A DNA stretch of 37,373 bases from Bog-756 sp035534835 (lineage in GTDB: Bacteria; Actinomycetota; Acidimicrobiia; Acidimicrobiales; RAAP-2), in NCBI GenBank assembly GCA_035534835.1, contig DATLRE010000080.1, positions 1 to 37,373 on the forward strand. The letters run 5' to 3'. Numbering within the stretch: the stretch's first letter is position 1; each line of letters opens with the position of its first letter. Of the stretch, positions 27,966 to 34,300 are shown one piece after another. The position numbers and the translations under genes were made by a program. The notes under the pieces were generated by a model. The model had not been told where the DNA came from and made no database searches. It was given only the letters and a program-made list of their open reading frames with translations.

Positions 27966-29216
27966 TTACTGCGGGGCCGGCTCCTTCGGCAGGCCGAGGA
28001 CCCGCTCGCCGATGATGTTGCGCATGACCTCGTCGGAGCCGCCCGCGATGCGCATGCCGGGCACGCCGAGGAGGAACTGGGTCCACGCGTAGGTGCCCCA
28101 CTCGCCGGTGTCGACCACCAGCTTCGGGCCGAGGATGGAGGACAGCGCCTCGTAGGTCCGGACCATGTTGGCGGTCAGGGACAACTTGGCCAGCGACATC
28201 TCGGGCCCGGGCAGCTGACCCTGGGCGATCTTGGCCATGGCCCGGCGGTTCGTGTAGCCGGCCACCCGGTCGTTGATCACGATCTCGGCCAGCTGCTGGC
28301 GGACCAGCGGGTCGGTGTTGGTGCCCGTGGCCCGGGCCACCTCGATGAGCCGGGTGGAGGTGGGGAGGCCCACGCCGCCGCCCCCGCCCCCGATGGCGGC
28401 CCGCTCGTTCATGAGCGTGGTGAGCGCCACCGTCCAGCCGCCGTTGACGTCGCCCAGCCGGTGGCTGTCGGGCACCCGCACGTCGGTGAAGAAGACCTCG
28501 TTGAACGATGCCCCGCCGGTCATCTGGCGGAGCGGGCGGACCTCCACACCGGGGGCGTGCATGTCGACCACGAACCCGGTGAGTCCGCGGTGCTTGGGCA
28601 GGTCGGGATCGGTGCGGCAGATGATCTCGCCGATGTCGGACACCTGGGCGCCCGACGTCCACACCTTCTGGCCGTTGAGCACCCATTCGTCGCCGTCCCG
28701 GACGGCGCGGGTCTGGAGGGAGGCGAGGTCGGAGCCCGACGACGGCTCGCTGAACAGCTGGCAGGCCACGATGTCGCCCCGCCACATCTTCCGCAGGTAG
28801 GCCGCCTTCACCTCGTCGGTGGCGTGGGCCAGGATCGTCGGGGCCACCATGCCGAGGCCGATGCCGTAGATGGAGAGGGACGGCGTCTGGTAGTCGGCGG
28901 CCACCCGGTTCCAGGCCCGCTGGTGATCGGCCGAGAGTCCCCGGCCGCCGTACTCGACCGGTCCGGTGATCCAGCCGAACCCGGCGTCGAACACCTGCTG
29001 TGCCCAGGCACGCGAAGCGGCCAGGTCGGCGGCCTGCTGCTCGGGCGTCCGCTCCGGAAACAGGCTGACGTTCTCGGACCCCTGTCCCCAGACGAAGGTC
29101 TCCTCGGGACGCCGCTCGGCGTTGGCGTCCAGGAACGCCCGGGCTTCCGCCTCGAGCTGTTCGGGTGTGACGCCGCCGTCGGCGGTGCTCGATTCGGCGT
29201 GCTGCGTGGCGGTCAT
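27966..29216 (-). CDS. Acyl-CoA dehydrogenase (FadE-like)
   Basis: 416-aa flavoenzyme that introduces a 2,3 double bond into an acyl-CoA. Seen: 'ACQLFSEPSSGSDLASLQTRA' (flavin/substrate strand), 'DEWVLNGQKVWTSGA', 'GLTGFVVDMHAPGVEVRPLRQMTGG', and the C-terminal 'AGGSDEVMRNIIGERVLGLPKEP'. The MCAD-type catalytic Glu position before this motif is Ala/Gly, as in many actinobacterial FadE proteins, so the base may come from another position. The ATG at 29216 has AAGGGG upstream and a 14-residue gap to the previous frame; the longer frame is not needed. It is divergent from a transporter gene. Confidence 0.9.
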   Translation of the reverse strand: MTATQHAESSTADGGVTPEQLEAEARAFLDANAERRPEETFVWGQGSENVSLFPERTPEQQAADLAASRAWAQQVFDAGFGWITGPVEYGGRGLSADHQRAWNRVAADYQTPSLSIYGIGLGMVAPTILAHATDEVKAAYLRKMWRGDIVACQLFSEPSSGSDLASLQTRAVRDGDEWVLNGQKVWTSGAQVSDIGEIICRTDPDLPKHRGLTGFVVDMHAPGVEVRPLRQMTGGASFNEVFFTDVRVPDSHRLGDVNGGWTVALTTLMNERAAIGGGGGGVGLPTSTRLIEVARATGTNTDPLVRQQLAEIVINDRVAGYTNRRAMAKIAQGQLPGPEMSLAKLSLTANMVRTYEALSSILGPKLVVDTGEWGTYAWTQFLLGVPGMRIAGGSDEVMRNIIGERVLGLPKEPAPQ

Positions 29217-29352
29217 GTCCGGTCCCCTTCGTGTCGGTGCCCTCTCCCTCGGGCCGGCCCAGCGTAACCGGGGGTGCGGTCGGGGGTCGGGGCTCCCGGT
29301 CTCCCGATCGCCCGGGGACGTCGTCATCGCGGGCCCCCGCCACCGGGTGGGG

Positions 29353-29358
29353 TAGACA
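29353..29358 (+). promoter_or_regulatory. -10-like hexamer before the DMT transporter start
   Basis: TAGACA, 6 bases before GTG 29365. It is the weakest of the leaderless candidates because the last base is A rather than T. Confidence 0.35.
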
Positions 29359-29364
29359 CTGGGC

Positions 29365-30300
29365 GTGGCCTACGTCCTCGCCGCACTGGCCGCGTTGGCC
29401 AACGCACTGAGCGCCATCTTCCAGCGGATCGGGGTGCAGAGCGCCCCGGCCGACACGGTGATGAGCATGCGGCTGATCCGCCACGCCATCTCCAACGCCG
29501 CCTGGTTCGCCGGACTGGCGATGATCGCCGTCGGCTTCCTGCTCCAGGCCGGGGCGCTGCGCTTCGGCCAGCTCAGCTCCGTCCAGCCGATCGTCACGAC
29601 CGAGCTGCTCTTCCTCGTGCTGATCCTGGGCGTGTGGTTCCGTTACCACCTCACCTGGCGGGAGTGGGGCGGCTCGGCCGCGGCGGCCGGCGGATTGGCC
29701 ACCTTCCTCGTGGTGTCGGCCCCGGGCGGCGGCGCCACCGTTCCGAACCGGCACACCTGGATCGCGGTGTTCGTGGTCATCGGCCTGGCCTCCGCGGGGT
29801 TCGCCGGCCTCGGGTTCACCGGTCCCCGGTGGTTCCGGGCGGCCATGTTCGGGGCGTCGGGCGCCGTGCTGTTCGCCCTGTCCGCCGCACTGACCAAGCA
29901 GTTCACGACGCTGGTGTCGGAAGGATGGGGCCATGTGTTCACCAACTGGGACCCCTATGCCCTCGTGGCGACGGGCGTGATCGGACTCTTCCTGATCCAG
30001 AGTTCGTTCCATGCCGGCCCGGTCACCGCCTCCCAGGCGTCGCTGACGATCATCGACCCGGTGGTCAGCGTGCTCATCGGCATCTACCTGTTCCACGACC
30101 GGCTCCGGACGGCCGGCTGGCGCCTGCCCGTCGAGATGGTGGCGGTCGCCGTGGTGGTCGCCGGCGTGTTCCTGCTGTCGACGTCGCCGCTGGTGGCGGG
30201 GGCCAAGGACGAGTCAGGTGCCGGCGACATGCTCCGTCGCCAGCAGCGCCGACCCCGGGGCATGGCCGCACCGGGTGCGTCGGGCGACGGGCTCGCGTGA
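29365..30300 (+). CDS. DMT-superfamily (EamA/NIPA-like) transporter
   Basis: 311-aa membrane protein with nine or ten hydrophobic helices in two similar halves and a basic C-terminal tail. The first half has 'LAALANALSAIFQRIGVQ' and 'GFLLQAGALRFGQLSSVQPIVTTELLFLVL', the second 'SSFHAGPVTASQASLTIIDPVVSVLIGIYLF', matching the DMT pattern in which P-x-x-(T/S/V) kinks close each half. It resembles the NIPA-like, putative Mg2+ or metabolite exporter subgroup, but substrate cannot be told. The GTG start has no Shine-Dalgarno. Confidence 0.8.
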   Translation: MAYVLAALAALANALSAIFQRIGVQSAPADTVMSMRLIRHAISNAAWFAGLAMIAVGFLLQAGALRFGQLSSVQPIVTTELLFLVLILGVWFRYHLTWREWGGSAAAAGGLATFLVVSAPGGGATVPNRHTWIAVFVVIGLASAGFAGLGFTGPRWFRAAMFGASGAVLFALSAALTKQFTTLVSEGWGHVFTNWDPYALVATGVIGLFLIQSSFHAGPVTASQASLTIIDPVVSVLIGIYLFHDRLRTAGWRLPVEMVAVAVVVAGVFLLSTSPLVAGAKDESGAGDMLRRQQRRPRGMAAPGASGDGLA

Positions 30301-30357
30301 GCAGTAGGGGCGACGGGCCCGCGTGACTCTCCCACGTGATTGAGGGGAGGTAAACCG

Positions 30358-30636
30358 GTGACGGTTTCGCCCATCCGAGTGCCCCCGACCGGCACTTATG
30401 CCACGCATGTTGCGAGAGGGTCGATGCGCATTATGGGCTACTCAACCGGAGTGCAGAACGCCGATTCGGCATTTGTCAAGTCGCCGGGTCGCTCGTGGCG
30501 CCCCTCGTGCCGAACTCCCTGTTCTGCGCCTGTCGCCAGGGCAGTCGGCGAGCAGGATCTATGCCGGCCGTCGGGCGTCGCTGACGGTGACAGCTGCCCC
30601 TCCGATGACGAGCAAGGCGAGAAGCTGCCTGGCTGA
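30358..30636 (+). CDS. Possible small ORF of unknown function
   Basis: GTG 30358 follows GGGGAGG at 30343-30349 and opens a 92-codon frame (MTVSPIRVPPTGTYATHVAR...). The first 45 residues look protein-like; the rest is Pro/Ser/Arg/Asp-rich and overlaps the 3' end of the minus-strand HTH gene. The start is faintly like deazaflavin-dependent reductase N-termini ('PP.GT'), too little to name. It may be a broken gene at the edge of the accessory region. Confidence 0.25.
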   Translation: MTVSPIRVPPTGTYATHVARGSMRIMGYSTGVQNADSAFVKSPGRSWRPSCRTPCSAPVARAVGEQDLCRPSGVADGDSCPSDDEQGEKLPG

Positions 30637-30786
30637 CTTGTTGTAGTTAGTCGGATCGAGCAGGCGGTAGAGCTGGGCGGGACTCGTACCCAGCTTCTCG
30701 GCCACGGTGCGGGCGGACAGCCCGGAGGACTCGCTCAGGTACATGTCGACGAGCGTCGAGCCGGTATAGGTCTCTCCCCACGGCAT
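30559..30786 (-). CDS. Small helix-turn-helix protein
   Basis: 75-aa protein with a Xre/HicB-like helix-turn-helix: 'SGLSARTVAEKLGTSPAQLYRLLDPTNYNKSARQLLAL', with recognition helix 'SPAQLYRLLD'. The start, ATG 30786, has no clear Shine-Dalgarno. Proteins of this form are often antitoxins or small repressors, but no partner toxin gene is seen. It lies 33 bases outside the Tn3-type terminal repeat, so it is a flanking gene rather than part of that element. Confidence 0.6.
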   Translation of the reverse strand: MPWGETYTGSTLVDMYLSESSGLSARTVAEKLGTSPAQLYRLLDPTNYNKSARQLLALLVIGGAAVTVSDARRPA

Positions 30787-30819
30787 GGTGGTAGTCGCCG
30801 AGAGCCGGTCGTCGGTCCA

Positions 30820-30857
30820 GGGGTCTGACGAGGACCGGTACCGAGATTTAGCGGTAG
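30820..30857 (+). mobile_element. 38-bp Tn3-family terminal inverted repeat (left end)
   Basis: Begins GGGGTCTGACG, the same eleven bases as the Tn3 terminal repeat, and ends TTTAGCGGTAG, exactly 38 bases long, close to the Tn3-family end T(T)A(A)G. It points toward the transposase start 70 bases further in. No matching right end was seen in the remaining 6.5 kb, so the element is incomplete here. Confidence 0.65.
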
Positions 30858-30927
30858 GGCTCCGCGCCGTGGACCCGGTCGTGGCGTTCGGGCAGCCGGG
30901 TGGACGTGGTGACTACCGTGATCCTCG

Positions 30928-31260
30928 GTGCCGGTGGAGTTCCTCTCCGATGAGCAGGCCGCTGCGTATGGTCGCTTCCTCGGGGAGCCGACCGGAGAGC
31001 AGCTGGAACGGTTCTTCTGGCCGAACGGCGCCGACTTGGCCCGGATCGGCCGACGCCGCCAGCACGCCACTGCATTGGGCTACGCCCTCCCCTCCAGCTC
31101 GTGACCGTCCGCTTCTTGGGAACCTTCCTGGCCGACCCGCCCGAGGTGCCCTGGCCGGTGGTCGTCTTCGTGGCCGGACAACTCGGGATCGCCGACCCGT
31201 CCTGCGTGAAGGACTACGGCTCCCGGCCCATGACCGCCCACGAGCACCAGTGGGACATCA
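30928..31260 (+). pseudogene. Tn3-family transposase N-terminal fragment, frameshifted
   Basis: Frame 1 (30928-31104) reads MPVEFLSDEQAAAYGRFLGE...LERFFWPNGADLARIGRRRQHATALGYALPSSS-stop, the typical start of DUF4158/Tn3 transposases. Frame 2 (from 31101) continues VTVRFLGTFLADPPEVPWPV...QLGIADPSCVKDYGSRPMTAHEHQWDI. The expected joint is GYALQLVTVRFLG; here an extra five bases within CCTCCCCTCC shifts the frame. Homology stops near 31260; the remaining ~880 residues including the DDE catalytic domain are missing. The fragment cannot be an active transposase. Confidence 0.85.
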
Positions 31261-31353
31261 TCGCGCTGATTGGGCCGGGCGTCTTGGCACGTTGGGCCGG
31301 GGGTCTTGGCGCGACGTCGTGGACCTTCCCGGGCGCCCGCTGGGGCGGGTTGA

Positions 31354-31359
31354 TACAGT
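31354..31359 (+). promoter_or_regulatory. -10 hexamer of a probable leaderless surface-protein mRNA
   Basis: TACAGT, exactly 6 bases before GTG 31366. It supports this start codon and lies within 100 bases of the transposase fragment breakpoint. Confidence 0.5.
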
Positions 31360-31365
31360 CTCGGG

Positions 31366-34300
31366 GTGGGCGCACGTCGCTTTCGGGGGTTTTCTTGGGG
31401 CGTGAGGGGTCGGTTGGCGACTTTGGTGGCGTCGTCGGCGATCGTGTCTGCTGGTTTGGTTGTGGTCGCCCCGGCGGGCTCGGCTGCCGCTCAGGCTCTT
31501 CTGGTGGTGTCGCCGTCGGCGTCGGCTTCGGTCACTTCGTGTACCAGTTCGACTCCGTGCTCATTTTCGACGGCTCTTAGCGTCGTGACTGGCGGTGAGA
31601 CTATTGAGATGGCGAGCGGTACTTACGATGGCAACTTCAGCGTAAATCCGGTATATACCACCAACACTTCCGCCGCGTCGCCGGTGAGTATCGAGGCGGA
31701 GTCAGGTGCGAGTGTGGTAATAGACGGACAGGGCACCGGAGTGGACTTGTTCGTGGGCGCGATCTTCGTTGACGTCACCGGTATCACGTTTGAAGGGGGA
31801 GACGGCGCCTACGGCGGCGGCGGGATCTACAACGACGGCACTATCACGGTCACCGGCTGCACTTTCACGGGAAATACGACGGCGGACTCGGGTGGTGGTG
31901 GGGGTATCGCCAATTACGGCAACGCGACCGTTGTCGACTCGAGTTTCTCGGGGAACTCAGCTTTTGCCGGGTTGGACGGGGGCGGGATTTACAGCAGCAA
32001 CGGCGATCTCACTGTCACCGGCTCCACTTTCGCTGACAATTCGGTGTCGGCCACTTCGGTGTCGGGCTCGGCGGAAGGGGGCGGGATCGCCAGCTTCGGG
32101 CCTACCACTGTTACCGGCTCCACTTTCAGTGGTAACTCGGCAACAGGCGGCGGCGACGGTGGGGGTATCGTCAGCGAGGTCAGTATCACCATCACGGATT
32201 CCACGTTCACTAACAACTCGGTGTCCGGGAGCGATAGCTCCGGCGGGGCACTGGAACTCTTCGGAACTTCTGCCGTCACCGGCTCCACCTTCACTGACAA
32301 CTCAGCGTCCGGCCCCGCTATCTCGGCGGTGCAGACCTCAGTTTCCGGCGGCGCCATCTTCGTCGGCGGGACCGCGACGATCACCGGCTCCACTTTCACC
32401 GGGAACTCGGCGTCAGGTTTCGAGGCCACAGGGGGTGGAGGAGTGGCCACCAGCGGCGGAACCAGCGTCAACATCACTGGCTCTTCATTCACCGCCAATT
32501 CCTCGGACGGCGGCGGCGGCGGCGGACTCTGGAACGAAGGGACTGCCACCGTCTCCGACAGCACCCTGTCAGGCAACTCTGCCACCACCGAGCAAGGTTT
32601 CCAGGGCAACGGAGGCGGGATCGAGAATTATGGCGGCGGCACTCTTAGGCTCACCGACTCCACTTTGTCGGGCAACTCCGCCAACGGCGGCGGCAACGGT
32701 GGTGGGATCGTCAATGATGGGGGCGGTACCGCGACCGTCGCTGACTCGACGTTGTCGGGCAACTCTGCTGTCGGCGGCAATGGCGGTGGCATCTGGAATG
32801 ACGCTTACGGTACCCTCACCTTGACATCCTCCACTTTGTCGGGTAACTCGGCTACGGCGGTTCAGGGCCTCGGCGGGGACGGCGGGGGTATCGGCAGCCA
32901 GGCTGGCGGCTCTGGCACTGCGATGCTCGAAGCCGACGTGATCGCGGATTCCTGCTACGGGCCGTTTACTGATAGCGGCTACAACGTCGTCGCCTTCACC
33001 AGCGGCTGCCCGGCGCTTGCGGTCGGGGACAGCTCGGCGTTAGTGAGCGGGGATCTGGGTTCGTTGGCCGCTAACGGCGGTCCTACCGACACCTTCCTGC
33101 CCGCGTCTTTTTATGGCAACCCGATCCTCGGGGTGATCCCCGACCCGACCTTAGGGCTGTGCCCGACTGTCGACCAGCGCGGAGACAGCTCGTCGGGCGC
33201 GTGTGACGCCGGGTCGGTTGAGGTGCCCCCCCCGCCGCCGCCGTTGAACGCGCCGGGCACGCCGGTAGCGTCCGCCGGGGACGGCTCCGCGACTGTCTCA
33301 TGGGCGCCGCCGACCTCCGACGGTGGACTCCCGGTGACCTCCTACACTGTGACTCCCACGCCTGGATGTTCAACCTGTGGAGGGCTGGGCGTGTCTTCGG
33401 CTGGGGTCGGCCAGCCGGCGACGGTCACGGAAGTAACCGGGCTGACCAACGGGACGCAGTACACGTTTACGGTGACAGCCACGAACTCGGCCGGTCCAGG
33501 ACCCCCGTCGGGGGCGTCGAATCCGGTTACTCCTTCAGGGACGCCGGCACTGTCGGTGAGCCCGACGGCGGTGGCGTTCCCGCCGACCGCGGTCGGCGGG
33601 AACGCTGTCGAGCAGCAGGTGACGGTCACAGACCCGGGGCCGGGGCCGCTGACTATCAGCGCGGTGTCGGTCATTGGTGGATCGGGTGCGTTCAGCGTCG
33701 ACGACTCGACGTCGACGTGCGCGGCGGGCGGGGAACTGACGTCGGGAGGCTCGTGCACGGTCGACTTGACCTTCACACCGGGATCCGCGCAGGCCTACAC
33801 CGCGCAGCTCAACTTGGGCACGAACGCCGCAGGGGGAGCAGCCACGTTGGCGGTGACCGGGACCGGCGAGGCCACCGCTATCACCCACGTGTACAACGTT
33901 CCCGACCAAGGGAACCCTACGGTGGTTATCGAGGGTACCGGGTTCGGCAACAGTTTCCCGGCCGCGGACCTTGGAACGTCGACCGACACCGGTTTCTTCG
34001 AGCTGACCGACGCGACCGGTGCGAACAAGTGGAGTGACGGCTACACGGGCGACGGCTGCACGGCAACGGTGACGGAATGGACGGACACGTTGATAGTTGT
34101 CCAAGCCAACGTCGACACCTTTTTCCGCTGCGCTCTGGCCGCCGGCGACATTCTCGGGGTGACGGTCTACAACGCCTCGACAGGGATCCCTGGGGTGAAG
34201 GCCACCGGTGAGGCGGTCGTCGCCGCTGCCGGGCCGGCACCGTCGGTAACTAATGTGAGCCCCCGCTCCGGCCCGCTCGGCGGCGGCACTGACGTGGTGG

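Noticed and set aside
31101..31580. Intact 159-aa gene
   Set aside because: Only its first ~53 residues match the Tn3 transposase N-terminus, and it is out of frame with the real start at 30928; the rest is unrelated and overlaps the surface-protein gene.
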